Below, piece by piece: positions 16,861 through 25,373 of a stretch of DNA of 42,048 nt. Within the stretch, counting starts at the first letter, position 1. Every line of letters starts with the position of its first letter. The notes below the pieces were generated by a model. That model ran no database searches. It saw only the letters and a program-made list of their open reading frames with translations, and was not told the DNA's origin. Source of the stretch: Streptomyces sp. 150FB (GTDB taxonomy: Bacteria > Actinomycetota > Actinomycetes > Streptomycetales > Streptomycetaceae). The position numbers and the translations under genes are program-made. The stretch spans positions 7,985,281 through 8,027,328 of the forward strand of contig NZ_JTHL01000001.1 in NCBI RefSeq assembly GCF_000818195.1, read 5' to 3'.

Positions 16861-16899
16861 GGCCTCGTGGCAGCAGCAGAACTCAGTTGCCACGAGGCC
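16861..16899. terminator. Strong hairpin between two hydrolase genes
   Basis: A perfect 12-bp stem GGCCTCGTGGCA/TGCCACGAGGCC with a 15-base loop. It lies 300 bases past the secreted hydrolase and 108 before the next hydrolase. It probably separates two transcripts. Confidence 0.6.
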
Positions 16900-17006
16900 C
16901 TCACCACTACCGGACGCCGCTAGCCGTCGATGCCGGCCCGTCCGATCCCACACCAGGAAGCAAGTGCCGCGCCACCACGGCCGGCACACGACAGTAAGGC
17001 ACCACC

Positions 17007-17843
17007 ATGTCTGCAACGAAAGATGCCGCCACCAGGACAGTGAATGTCGGCGGGACTTCCTTCGCCTACCGCGAGGCAGGGCCCGCCGGGGGTGTTCCCC
17101 TCGTGCTCCTGCACCACGTCACCGCCGTGCTGGACGACTGGGACCCTGCGGTTGTCGACGGCCTTGCGGCCGAGCGGCACGTTATTCTGGTCGACCTTCG
17201 GGGGGTCGGCGCCTCCGGCGGCACCACACCGGACACCTTCGAGGCCATGGCGGAGGATGCCGTGGCGTTCATCGGAGCGCTCGGACTCCCCACGGTCGAC
17301 CTTCTCGGGTACTCCCTGGGCGGGATTGTCGCCCAGGTGATCGCCCAGACGAACCCGGACCTCGTTCGCCGAATCGTCCTCGCGGCCACCACACCCGCGG
17401 GCGCCCAGGGGCCCGCCTCCACCGGTGCCGTGCTCCAAGCCGCCATCCAGAGGGCCACCTCCGAGGGCAAGCACCCGAAGCACTACCTGTTCTTCGAACC
17501 GACGCCCGCCGGCCAGAAGGCAGCGGACTCCTTCCTTGGCCGCCTGGACGAACGGACCGAGGACCGCGACACCCCCATGACCGACGAGACGATCGCGGCG
17601 CAGTTGACCGCACTCGCCAGTTGGGAGCAGGACACCTCGCCCACCGGGCTGAAGACGGTGAACCATCCCGTCCTGGTGGTCAACGGCGACAACGACACGA
17701 TGTGGCCGACCACCGGCACACTGCAACTCGCCCAGATGCTGCCCAATGCGAGGCTGGCCATCTACCCCGACTCGGGCCATGGCGGCATCTTCCAGTACCA
17801 CGAGCTGTTCGTGCGGCAGACACTGGAATTCCTCCGCGGCTAA
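17007..17843 (+). CDS. Alpha/beta hydrolase (haloperoxidase/epoxide-hydrolase-like)
   Basis: 278 residues from ATG 17007. Features are LVLLHHVTAVLDDWDPAVVD (HH replaces the common HG), LVDLRGVGASGG, the nucleophile elbow GYSLGG near residue 103, an acid in VNGDNDTMWPT and the His in DSGHGGIFQ. This is the pattern of small cytoplasmic alpha/beta hydrolases such as non-haem haloperoxidase-like esterases. No signal peptide. It belongs to a different subgroup from the two upstream hydrolases, so the cluster is not a simple tandem duplication. Confidence 0.88.
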   Translation: MSATKDAATRTVNVGGTSFAYREAGPAGGVPLVLLHHVTAVLDDWDPAVVDGLAAERHVILVDLRGVGASGGTTPDTFEAMAEDAVAFIGALGLPTVDLLGYSLGGIVAQVIAQTNPDLVRRIVLAATTPAGAQGPASTGAVLQAAIQRATSEGKHPKHYLFFEPTPAGQKAADSFLGRLDERTEDRDTPMTDETIAAQLTALASWEQDTSPTGLKTVNHPVLVVNGDNDTMWPTTGTLQLAQMLPNARLAIYPDSGHGGIFQYHELFVRQTLEFLRG

Positions 17844-17941
17844 CACGCGCGTCGGCCGCCGCCGACGCTCCAGTACTCCAGCATGTGGCGCCTGACCTGT
17901 GGGTTTCACTGGGCGGCCGGAGTGTGGCGGATTAGGGAGTG

Positions 17942-17976
17942 GTCGAGGGGCGGTCTCACGGAGACTGCCCCTCGAC
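17942..17976 (+). terminator. Probable terminator after the hydrolase cluster
   Basis: A 16-bp stem with one mismatch (GTCGAGGGGCGGTCTC/GAGACTGCCCCTCGAC) and a 3-base loop lies 99 bases past the stop of the third hydrolase. The stretch from 17977 to 18158 holds nothing else that I recognise. Confidence 0.6.
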
Positions 17977-18158
17977 TGCGACAACGTGGTCCGGTGAGGG
18001 GAGCGTCGGGAAGTGCCGGGCCTCCGTCCCGCCGCCGTTCGCCGACTGCCTGTCCGCGTTCGCCGCCGCGTCCTCCGTGCCGCCTGCGGACCGGCGCCGG
18101 GGCCGGGCGCACCACGGCTCGGGCGGTGCGGTCAGCGCGTCCCACCGGGACGCGGCAG

Positions 18159-18638
18159 TCAGCACTCTGTGACGTCGAGTATCCGGCGGAGTTCCGCGGC
18201 GGGAACCTGAGCGGCCGATTGCTGACGGACATCGCTCGCGTCCCCGGCTCCGTAAGGGGCGTGGCAAGCCGGCTGGCAGGGCTGGAAGCGCCACCCTTCG
18301 CCAAGCGGCCCGACATCGACGGAGTCAAAGCCCAGGCGATCCGGCAGCCAGGCGACCATCCTCTTGGCGACCTCGTCGTCGCCCGCCAGGGGAAGGGCGG
18401 TTCCGTTGTCAACGTTATGGGGTCGGGCCAGGTCCTTGAAATGCTTGTAGTCGATGTTGTCGATGGCCTTGACGACATGGGCTTCTTTGAAGTGACGCCG
18501 CACCAACTCGCTGCTCATAGTGGCCTGGGGAACCAATCCCTCGGGGGCGAGCGGCCGGGGGTGGCGGTTGGTCATGCCGATGAGCGGTTTCCCTGCCTCC
18601 GGACCGACGGGAAGCGACCAGTGCTCCTCGAACGGCAT
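18159..18638 (-). pseudogene. N-terminally deleted NADPH-dependent F420 reductase-like gene
   Basis: The minus-strand frame carries the second half of an NADP/F420 oxidoreductase-like protein: GKPLIGMTNRHPRPLAPEGL, SSELVRRHFKEAHVVKAIDN, GTALPLAGDDEVAKRMVAWL and VDVGPLGEGWRF, ending ELRRILDVTEC. The N-terminal dinucleotide-binding half (GxGxxG) is missing. The sequence upstream goes directly into the 3' end of the LAL gene, with 65 bases between them. A GDD-containing substrate half without the Rossmann half should not bind NADP, so this is treated as a remnant. Confidence 0.65.
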
Positions 18639-18703
18639 CAGTGGGACCAGTCACTCACCCGCCTCGGCTGCCTCCTCGGGGCCCCGCGGCACCCGGAAGC
18701 GGG

Positions 18704-21487
18704 TCATTCGCCCAACTTCGCAAGTGCGTCGCGAAGCGCTGCGCGTGACGCGATATTGAGCTTGGGGAAGATCTGATACAGGTGTGCGCCGATTGTCCTC
18801 GGCGACAGATAGAGCCGCTCGGCGATCTGCTTGTTACTCAGCCCGGACGCCGCCAGTTCCGCAATCTGCCACTCCTGCGGGGTGAGCAGATCGTTCCCCG
18901 CTGATGCTGTTCTCGGCGCCACCCATCCGGAGGCGCGTAGTTCCTTGTAGGCGCGTTCCGTCCAGGGACGAGCGCCGAGCAGAGTGAAGGCGTCGTGCGC
19001 CAGGCTCAACGGCCCTCTGCACTCCGAGTTCGCTCGGGCCCGGCGCAGCCTCTCCCCGTAGGCGAGTCGCACCCGGGCCAGGTCGAACGGCCATCGCTCG
19101 GTGCCGGGCAGCGCCAAGGCTGCTTCGAACAGTCGTACTGCCTCCTCGTCGTCATCGGCGCACAGCGCGGCCGACCCACCGGCGAGCAGAGCGAGCCGAG
19201 GAGTGAAGGCCGCTATGCACGCCTCGTGCATGGCGCGTACGTGGGTGGCCGCTTCTGTCCGGCGGTCGGTGCGGAGGGCGGCTTCGACGAGGTCCATGAC
19301 CACCCACAGGGCGTGGGGGACGTGGGACGCGAAGGTACCGGGTTGGCTGATGGCCGAGGCCTGCTGAAAGGCGCTTTCGAACTCTCCGCGTCCGAGGTCC
19401 GCGAGGGTTCGTACGTGCCGGGCGTAGTGCAGTGCCGTTCCGACGCCCCGCGGTGTCGCGAAGCGGACGATCTGGTCGGTGAGGCGAGTGACGGTGTCGT
19501 CGTCCCCCCGTGAGGCGGCGACGACGGCTCGGCAGTACCAGAAATACCAGGCGAAGAACTCGTATCCGGAGTTCTCGCACAACTGCAGGCCCTCGTCCGC
19601 CAGCTCATCGCTCTCGTCCCATCTCCCGGACAGGAAGTCACCCAGGCACAGGTGCATGAGGGCGCCGAGGGTTCTGCGGGCAGGACCACCGTCCCGTCCT
19701 TGGAGAACGACCTTCCAGGAAGGCCCCCGAAGGTCCGCCAGCCGATCTGCGTAAAGCGACGCGGTTCCGATACGGACGATGCGTCCCGGGTCGCTCTCGT
19801 CGGGGAGCGCGCCGAGGATGGACTGAAGTTGCTCCAAAGCCGCTACCCCTGAACGGGCCGGATCGGAGAACGTCTTCCCGGCGACCGACAACAGTGCCGG
19901 CGGCTCAGGACGCAAGCGGGCGAGAGCTGTGTAGAAGGGACCCCAGAGCTCGGCCCGGCCGCTGTAGAAGCACAGGAGCAGCAGAAGGTGGATGGCCTCG
20001 ACGAGAGCCGCGTCCTTGGCGTCGTAACGGTGGGTGCCCGACTCGATGGCGCCCACCAGCAGGCGGTGAGCGGTGTCGATGTCGCCGCCACCGTTGATGA
20101 TCAGGTAGACGGCCGCAGCAGCGGAGTGCAACGAGTCCATGAGGCCCGGGTCGGCCTGGCGAGCGTTTTCGAGCAGATCCGACACGCTCCGCAAATCCCC
20201 GGTCGCTTCGGCCCCGATATAGGCGGCCTCGGCGAGTCTGCGGGCCCGATCCGGGGCGCGGGGGCTCAGATCGGCGCTCCGTACCAGGGCCGCCACCGCC
20301 CCGACGGCGTCACCGCGTGCGGTGATGAGGCGCGCGGCCTGTTCGAGGAGGGAGGCCACCTCCTCGTCCGGTTCGACGCAGGCCTCGCCCAGATGCCAGG
20401 CGCGGCGCTCGGGCTGCTCCAACAGCACGTCGGCCAGCGCGCGATGGGCGGAGCGGCGCTCCGCGGTCGTGCTGGCCACCACCACCGCGGAGCTGATCAA
20501 GGGGTGGCGGAAGACGAGACGCCGGGAGCCTTCCTCGAAGTGCACCAGCCGGTCTTGCTCGGCGGGTGCCAGAGCCTCAAGAGCGCCATCCTGGCCGACC
20601 TGCCGTGCTGCAGCCTGGAGAAGGCCCAGGTCACCGGTCCCGTCAAGAGTCGCGAGCAGCAGAAGGTGCCTCGCCGGATCCGGAAGGGCGGAGACCCGCG
20701 AGACGAAGAGCGCCTGTAGCCGGTCGCTGAGGGGTAGCACGGCCGGCAGATCCGCCAACGCGATGCGTTGCTTCCCGCTCAGCGCTGTCGGCAACTCGAG
20801 CAAGGCCAGCGGGTTCCCCTCAGCCACCGTCAGCAGTCGCTCTCGCACCCGCTCGGCGAGGTGGGGGGAGCTTGCGTCGAGCAACTGCCTCGACGACTTC
20901 CGGTCCAGCGGGGGGACTTCGTACTCCCGAAGCCCGATGCGGCTGAAAAAGGTGTCGCTTCCTGAGCGCATGGCTCCGAGAAAACCCACTCGGCTGCTGT
21001 CCAGCCTGCGGGCGACGAAACCCAGGACAGCAGCGCTGGCTCGGTCCAACCATGGCAGGTCGTCGATGACGAGGAGCAGCCGGTCGGCCGAGGCGATCTG
21101 ACGCAGAAGCATCAAGGTCGCACTGGAGACGACGAGTTGATCCGGTGCTGGACCACTGCCGAAGCCCAGTGCGACGCGCAGGGCCTCACAGTGGATGCTG
21201 TCCAGAGCGCCGAACGACTCGGACAGGGGAAAAAGGAGCTGATTCAGCCCGGAGTAGCTCACGTCGGCTTCGAATTCGACTCCCTGGGCGCGCAGGACCC
21301 GTGTCCCTGTCGACGACACAACGGTCGCGGTGGCATCGAGCAGGGCTGTCTTTCCCACTCCCGCCTCTCCCGACAGCACGAGAGCCCCACCGCGAGAGGT
21401 GGAGGCGACGAAATCGCAGATACGCCTGACTTCCTGCGTGCGCCCCACCAGGGCGGCGCGCACGTCGTCCTCGAACAGGTCCGCCAC
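18704..21487 (-). CDS. LAL-type LuxR-family ATPase transcriptional regulator
   Basis: 927 residues. The N-terminus is an AAA/STAND ATPase with Walker A GEAGVGKT (40-47) and a Walker B-like segment LLLVIDDLPWLD near 130. The middle is a long helical-repeat (TPR/MalT-like) region. The C-terminal LuxR/GerE helix-turn-helix lies at about 865-920 (LTPQEWQIAELAASGLSNKQ, then IAERLYLSPRTIGAHL). This is the architecture of the large ATP-binding LuxR regulators that activate pathway genes in actinomycetes. No secondary-metabolite core gene is within the window; the nearest candidate targets are the alpha/beta hydrolases at 14.7-17.8 kb. A palindrome at 21607 lies 120 bases upstream. Confidence 0.92.
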   Translation of the reverse strand: MADLFEDDVRAALVGRTQEVRRICDFVASTSRGGALVLSGEAGVGKTALLDATATVVSSTGTRVLRAQGVEFEADVSYSGLNQLLFPLSESFGALDSIHCEALRVALGFGSGPAPDQLVVSSATLMLLRQIASADRLLLVIDDLPWLDRASAAVLGFVARRLDSSRVGFLGAMRSGSDTFFSRIGLREYEVPPLDRKSSRQLLDASSPHLAERVRERLLTVAEGNPLALLELPTALSGKQRIALADLPAVLPLSDRLQALFVSRVSALPDPARHLLLLATLDGTGDLGLLQAAARQVGQDGALEALAPAEQDRLVHFEEGSRRLVFRHPLISSAVVVASTTAERRSAHRALADVLLEQPERRAWHLGEACVEPDEEVASLLEQAARLITARGDAVGAVAALVRSADLSPRAPDRARRLAEAAYIGAEATGDLRSVSDLLENARQADPGLMDSLHSAAAAVYLIINGGGDIDTAHRLLVGAIESGTHRYDAKDAALVEAIHLLLLLCFYSGRAELWGPFYTALARLRPEPPALLSVAGKTFSDPARSGVAALEQLQSILGALPDESDPGRIVRIGTASLYADRLADLRGPSWKVVLQGRDGGPARRTLGALMHLCLGDFLSGRWDESDELADEGLQLCENSGYEFFAWYFWYCRAVVAASRGDDDTVTRLTDQIVRFATPRGVGTALHYARHVRTLADLGRGEFESAFQQASAISQPGTFASHVPHALWVVMDLVEAALRTDRRTEAATHVRAMHEACIAAFTPRLALLAGGSAALCADDDEEAVRLFEAALALPGTERWPFDLARVRLAYGERLRRARANSECRGPLSLAHDAFTLLGARPWTERAYKELRASGWVAPRTASAGNDLLTPQEWQIAELAASGLSNKQIAERLYLSPRTIGAHLYQIFPKLNIASRAALRDALAKLGE

Positions 21488-21606
21488 CGGTCATGCTCCA
21501 GTCAACCGTCCACGCGGAGCCGGGTCCATCGGGACGCCAGCCTCCTTGAAACTTGAAATACCTGAGCTGCCGATGCTACCCACGGATCGTTGCATGGCGA
21601 AAAAGT

Positions 21607-21621
21607 TTCACTGGGTGAAAG
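21607..21621. promoter_or_regulatory. Palindrome upstream of the LAL gene
   Basis: TTTCAC-TGG-GTGAAA is a perfect 6-bp dyad in the AT-richer stretch 21540-21690, between the LAL start and the Tn3 remnant. It is a candidate operator or activator site for the LAL promoter. Confidence 0.3.
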
Positions 21622-21695
21622 TCCGGCCCGGGTTGCTGTGTGTAGTTGCACATCGCAGCCAGGGTGCCTACAGGACAAGAGGTCCGCTGAGCGGA

Positions 21696-22077
21696 GTGGG
21701 GTCGTGTAACTCTCGCAGAGAGTCGGGCGATGTCCTGGTCCCGGATCTCGTGGCCTTCGGCGCGGAGCTGGGCGGTGGCGCCATCGATGCACTTTGTCGT
21801 CCACAGCACGATCGCGTTGAGGGCCAGGCGGAGCTCCCCGAGTTGGTCCTCGATCCCGTCCCGGTACGCCTGGTGGATGGTGCCGCGCTTGCCGCGGCGC
21901 ACATCGCCGGCGCGCTTGTGGCGGGACTCGCGGACGGTGAGCTGACGGTTCATCTGCTGGCGGTAGGCGTGGTCGACTGGGTCGACCATCCGCATCAGGT
22001 GCTCGGTCTTGGTGAATCCGCCCGTACTCCGCGAACGCCTGCCCCAAGGGCATGGGGTGGCCCTCGCGCCCGAACAC
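21696..22077 (-). pseudogene. Tn3-family transposase C-terminal remnant
   Basis: One frame reads GREGHPMPLGQAFAEYGRI. After a frameshift near 22014 it continues TKTEHLMRMVDPVDHAYRQQ, MNRQLTVRESRHKRAGDV, KRGTIHQAYRDGIEDQLG, LALNAIVLWTTKCIDGAT and EGHEIRDQDIARLS. These blocks match the C-terminal catalytic region of actinobacterial Tn3-like transposases. The final NVLGRYSF-like block is missing and both ends are cut off. The interval 22078-22280 shows no gene. Confidence 0.75.
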
Positions 22078-22280
22078 CCAGGATCGGAATATACCCCGAA
22101 CAACTACGAGCAGAAATGATGCGGTTGGACAGCCGGCAGAGCACGGGCCGCACCGGCATCTGCGACGAGGATGCTGCCGCCGAGAGCTGAGGGGGCCGGC
22201 GCGCGGGCTTGAACGTCCCGCGGAATGGGCCGCTGAGCTCAGTCTCGGGTGACCGGTGCGGCTGACTGTGGTGCTGCCTG

Positions 22281-22853
22281 TCAGCCTGCGATCCCTTCGA
22301 CGACCAGTCGGAGAAGCCTCTCGGATCTTTCCTCGTCGCCGTTTTCATTCGCTATTGCCAGGGCCCCCACCACTGCGAGTAGGTCGGCGATCTGCAGGTC
22401 TCCGCGTACCTCTCCGGCGCGAACGGCTGCTTCCAGCAGTGCGCTACCGGCTTTGGCCACCGCGGTCTGGCACGCGGCGACCAGGGTGTCGTCCTCCTGG
22501 GTGCCGGTGTTCAGTGCGGCGCCCAGCCCGCGGTGGGCACTGACGTGGCCGATATAGGCCCGAATCCAGTCGATCAGTGCGCCGCGCGCATCCGGTGCGG
22601 CGCGCATCTGCCCGGCCAGCTCGCACAGAGCCTCCACCTCGCCGACGCATACAGCCACCAGGAGGTCGCGCCGAGCAGGGAAGTGCCGATAGAGCGTCGC
22701 GTTTCCGACGCCGGCTCGCCGCGCGATCAGGTCCAGGGGGGCGTCGGTGCCCTCCGCGATGAAGACCTCCTCCGCGGTTGCGACCAGTGCTTCATAGTTG
22801 CGCCGGGCGTCGGCGCGCGCCGGCAGGCGGGCGAGTTCCCTCGGTTTGATCAC
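22281..22853 (-). CDS. TetR-family regulator, divergent from an EthD-domain gene
   Basis: 190 residues. The helix-turn-helix covers about 18-62 (EEVFIAEGTDAPLDLIARRA, then GVGNATLYRHFPARRDLL), and the rest is the helical ligand domain of the SbtR-like type. It is transcribed away from the EthD gene at 22947. Two near-identical palindromes lie in the 93-base gap, so it very probably represses both promoters. The inducer is unknown. Confidence 0.9.
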   Translation of the reverse strand: MIKPRELARLPARADARRNYEALVATAEEVFIAEGTDAPLDLIARRAGVGNATLYRHFPARRDLLVAVCVGEVEALCELAGQMRAAPDARGALIDWIRAYIGHVSAHRGLGAALNTGTQEDDTLVAACQTAVAKAGSALLEAAVRAGEVRGDLQIADLLAVVGALAIANENGDEERSERLLRLVVEGIAG

Positions 22854-22876
22854 GGGCAGTCCTCGTTTGACGAAGC

Positions 22877-22927
22877 GGGGAGTTCCCCGTTAATTTACCC
22901 GAGAGAAAACGGGGAACTCCCCGTTTA
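22877..22927. promoter_or_regulatory. Twin palindromic operators of the TetR/EthD divergon
   Basis: Site 1 is CGGGGAGTTCCCCG at 22877-22890. Site 2 is CGGGGAACTCCCCG at 22911-22924, flanked by AAA and TTT so that its arms extend to 9 bp (22908-22927). The two are reverse complements of each other, with centres 34 bases apart. One is near the TetR start and one near the EthD start. This is seen directly in sequence; binding by the adjacent TetR is inferred. Confidence 0.75.
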
Positions 22928-22946
22928 GCGAGGAGAGACGGTCGCC

Positions 22947-23285
22947 ATGTTGAAGCTGCTCAGCTATCTGAAGAGGCGCGACGACATCACGAGCGAAGCG
23001 TTCAAGGAGTACTACGAGAACAGTCACGTTCCGCTCATCTTGAGTCTTGCTCCGTCACCCACCGTGTATAAGCGGCACTATTTGGTGCGCGGCGACGCGG
23101 CCAACCTGCGCGAGGATGAGATCGACTTCGACGTGGTGACCGAGTTGGGCTGGGAGGACCGCGACGTCTTCAATGCCTGGATGACGGCCGTTTCCGACGA
23201 GCGGGTGGGCATTGATGAGGCGCGGTTCCTCGATCGGGCCCGAACCCGCGCGGTGCTGGTCGAAGACCGCCCGACCGCGGGCTGA
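22947..23285 (+). CDS. EthD-domain protein
   Basis: 112 residues, from ATG 22947 with GAGGAGAG upstream. It is a small ferredoxin-like alpha/beta barrel protein: MLKLLSYLKRRDDITSEAFK, YYENSHVPLI with the family's typical His, and a dimer-type C-terminal half (FDVVTELGWEDRDVFNAW). EthD was named from an ether-degradation cluster; homologues occur in steroid, aromatic and polyketide pathways, some as small enzymes and some without known activity. It is controlled as a single gene by the divergent TetR, with no enzyme downstream, so its partner must be elsewhere. Confidence 0.85.
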   Translation: MLKLLSYLKRRDDITSEAFKEYYENSHVPLILSLAPSPTVYKRHYLVRGDAANLREDEIDFDVVTELGWEDRDVFNAWMTAVSDERVGIDEARFLDRARTRAVLVEDRPTAG

Positions 23286-23566
23286 ACCAGCTCCCGAGCG
23301 GGTTCGGCCCGCCGTCTCCGAGATACCTCGGCAGCCCCGGCTGGTGGGCTGGACAGTGGTGTGGTGACGCTGCGAGGGCGACCGCGCCCTCGGCTCGGCA
23401 AGGGCCGCACGTCACTACCGGCTGCTGCCGGCGTGCCGGTGCGGGAGAGGGAAACGGTTGTCCAGCGTGTTGGCCGGCGCGCATCCGGATGCCGCCCGGG
23501 GCTGGATGCGCGGAGAACCGGTTGACGCGACCACCCCGGCCGGGCCGTAACCCGCCAGGGAAAGCG

Positions 23567-23743
23567 AACAAGATCAGCCCACCCGAGGTTCACGAGGCCC
23601 GGGAGAGAGCCCGTCACCAGCACTCCTCCCAGCGCATCTCCGTCGAACCCGCGCTCGCCGATCACAAGCGCTGGAAGCAACTGACCCGCTGGACCCACCG
23701 ACGAGACCGCCTCGCCCCCACCTACCAAGCCATCGTCGGCCCC
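23567..23743 (+). pseudogene. IS5-type transposase C-terminal fragment
   Basis: About 59 residues: PEVHEARERARHQHSSQRIS, then ADHKRWKQLTRWTHRRDRL and PTYQAIVGP. These match the end of IS5-type (DDE_Tnp_4-like) transposases, with the VEPALADHK Glu corresponding to the last catalytic acid. Flanking sequence is unrelated. The stretch 23286-23566 is non-coding as far as I can see, with a small CCGAG/CTCGG hairpin after the EthD gene. Confidence 0.6.
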
Positions 23744-23851
23744 GTTCAGACCGCACCGCGATCGTCTGCACCACAGCCCACGAGCAAGCCATCACGCCCC
23801 CACCCGCTGTCACGCACCAACTCGTAAGCCGCGTGCGCTGAATCGCCGCAG

Positions 23852-24067
23852 TCAGGTACGGACCGTGTCCGCGGTCGCCGACAGATGACGCGACACCTCC
23901 AGGATTGAGTGCCCCTCGGCACACTCCAAAACGATCATTGAACGCTGGGCCAAGGCCTGCGCTGTCGACCGAGGACGCACCCAGCCCTCCAGCACAAAAC
24001 GCTCTGCATCAGTCACCAACAACGGCGCGATCTTCGGCCCCGGACAACTCATGCCCACCAATGGCAA
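23852..24067 (-). pseudogene. IS630-type transposase N-terminal fragment
   Basis: The frame reads GPKIAPLLVTDAERFVLEGW, VRPRSTAQALAQRSMIVLEC and AEGHSILEVSRHLSATADTVR, the N-terminal helix-turn-helix part of an IS630-family transposase. It stops at once after DTVR, where relatives continue KWRxRF. Only the DNA-binding end survives. Confidence 0.65.
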
Positions 24068-24084
24068 ACCTTCGACTCAGGTCA

Positions 24085-24487
24085 CTACTGCACTTGGTCG
24101 CTTGATGTCGGGCCGTTCGCCAGACAGCGTGAGGGCGGCCTCGGTAGTTCTCGTTCGGTGAGATACGCGCAGGGCGGCGGCTTGACCGACATCAAGAGAA
24201 AGTCGCGCGGGAGCGGGTTCGGCGCCAGGCTCCCGAGGTTCACCACGCGCGGCCCGCAGGTCGAAGCCCGGAACCCGTCCAGGAGCCGGGCGGTCAGGGC
24301 GAAGTGCCCCAGGGAGTTGGTGGCCAGTTGCAGCTCAAGTCCGTCGGGGGAGAGCACCCGGCGCGGGATGTCCATAACGCCAGCGTTGTTGATCAGTATG
24401 TCCACAGTGGTGCGCGCAAGGGCGAGACGGGTCAGTGAAACGTCGTACGGAGGCGAGGGAGGCCGCGTCCAAGTCCTCCTGAAGCAC
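24085..24487 (-). pseudogene. Short-chain dehydrogenase remnant
   Basis: Two minus-strand frames together give [16 protein letters not shown], then [40 protein letters not shown] and [13 protein letters not shown]. This is the middle of a classical SDR, with NNAG and the N/S helix. The N-terminal TGxxxGIG segment is absent, the frame shifts near 24425, and the YxxxK region is not recognisable before the stop at 24085. The interval 24488-24744 contains no gene that I can support. Confidence 0.65.
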
Positions 24488-24744
24488 CGCCGCGCCCATC
24501 CACAGTGGTCCGTATCGCATCAAGGGCCGCGCGCATGTGGTCGGCCGCGCCATAGTCGTCGCTTGGCCATTTGACCGCTGGATGACCCTTCCCGCCCCCT
24601 CCGCCCTCACGCAGCCGGTCATGCACACCGCGCCCGGTTCCACCACCGATGGCGGCCGTTGAGCGGCCAGTTCACGACAGCGGGGGGTCATGCGGTCGTT
24701 GACCACGGCGTGCCGGTCGTGGATAAGACGATGTCCTACGTGGT

Positions 24745-24942
24745 CACTTTGAGGACGCCGATGCGTTTGCCGCGCAGCCAACGGCACGGTTCAGGTATGT
24801 CATACGCCTTGTCGGCATGCAGTTTTCGGGGCTTGTAGGGCCAGCCCTTTTGAGGGTCGTGTCCTGTTCGGAGACCGGTCACCTTGGGCTTCAGGCCGTG
24901 GCTGTCGTGGGTGTTGCCCGCTGAGAGGATGCCGGGCCTCCC
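24745..24942 (-). pseudogene. IS5-family transposase internal fragment
   Basis: Residues such as ILSAGNTHDSHGLKPKVTGL, then KPRKLHADKAYDIPEPCRWL and RGKRIGVLK, match the catalytic core of IS5 transposases (SxANxHDS...L.ADKAYD). The C-terminal part is missing. The frame is continuous with an ATG at 25047 that has an AGGA site. The 22 or so codons before the IS5 similarity are unrelated, so the leader of another gene appears fused to the IS fragment. Confidence 0.6.
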
Positions 24943-25052
24943 CAAGGCCCCGGCAACCTCAAGTGAGGTCGGTCGCGTGGGCATGCCGAGTCGGGTTAGA
25001 GGCGCCCGACGGCAGAGCCCAAGCGGGTAAAGGGAAGGTCGTGACATGGATC

Positions 25053-25064
25053 GATCCTTTCAAG
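25053..25064 (-). promoter_or_regulatory. Orphan leader resembling that of the Gfo/Idh/MocA gene
   Basis: The 12 bases CTTGAAAGGATC (minus strand), just upstream of ATG 25047, also occur just upstream of the oxidoreductase ATG at 6594 (6598-6609). They contain the AAGGA ribosome-binding site. A chance or functional resemblance, or a duplicated 5' end, are all possible. Confidence 0.25.
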
Positions 25065-25214
25065 AAATCGAGTCTCCATTGGAACCGCGGCGCTTCACTG
25101 CCGAGGGGTCCTGGAATCGGGGCGAGTGGTTGAACGGCACCGGTTCTTCGGATCTTGTCCCCTGCTTCCGTGGCCGCTGAAGGCGCGGCCCCGAGGGCGG
25201 AAGTTGTTCGTGTA

Positions 25215-25373
25215 TCACAGGGTGCGATCTTCCCGCATGACAATCTCGTCCAGAGGGATGTGGGCGAGCAGGCAGGGGCGGGCTTCGAGCGCCAAGGCCC
25301 GCTCCTTACTGATCTGTGCATCGCTGGACCATTCGGTGATTGATGGCGTCCGTTGTATTGAATTACATCCCAC
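25215..25373 (-). CDS. Possible small ORF or gene 3' fragment
   Basis: A 52-codon minus-strand frame from GTG 25373 to TGA 25215. It contains TEWSSDAQISKERALALEAR, then PCLLAHIPLDEIVMREDRTL, with strongly GC-biased third positions in its second half, which suggests real coding history. There is no convincing ribosome-binding site and I do not recognise the family. It may be the 3' end of a lost gene. The upstream stretch 25374-25690 is unusually AT-rich for this window. Confidence 0.3.
   Translation of the reverse strand: MGCNSIQRTPSITEWSSDAQISKERALALEARPCLLAHIPLDEIVMREDRTL

Noticed and set aside
18022..18158. Possible extension of the F420-reductase remnant
   Set aside because: The frame ends at 18159 with a C-terminus like that of homologues; sequence beyond it shows no further similarity.
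21601..21640. Possible group II intron 5' domain (GGGTGAAAGTCC resembles a conserved intron segment)
   Set aside because: No GUGCG start, no domain V and no intron-encoded reverse transcriptase nearby; the similarity is too short.
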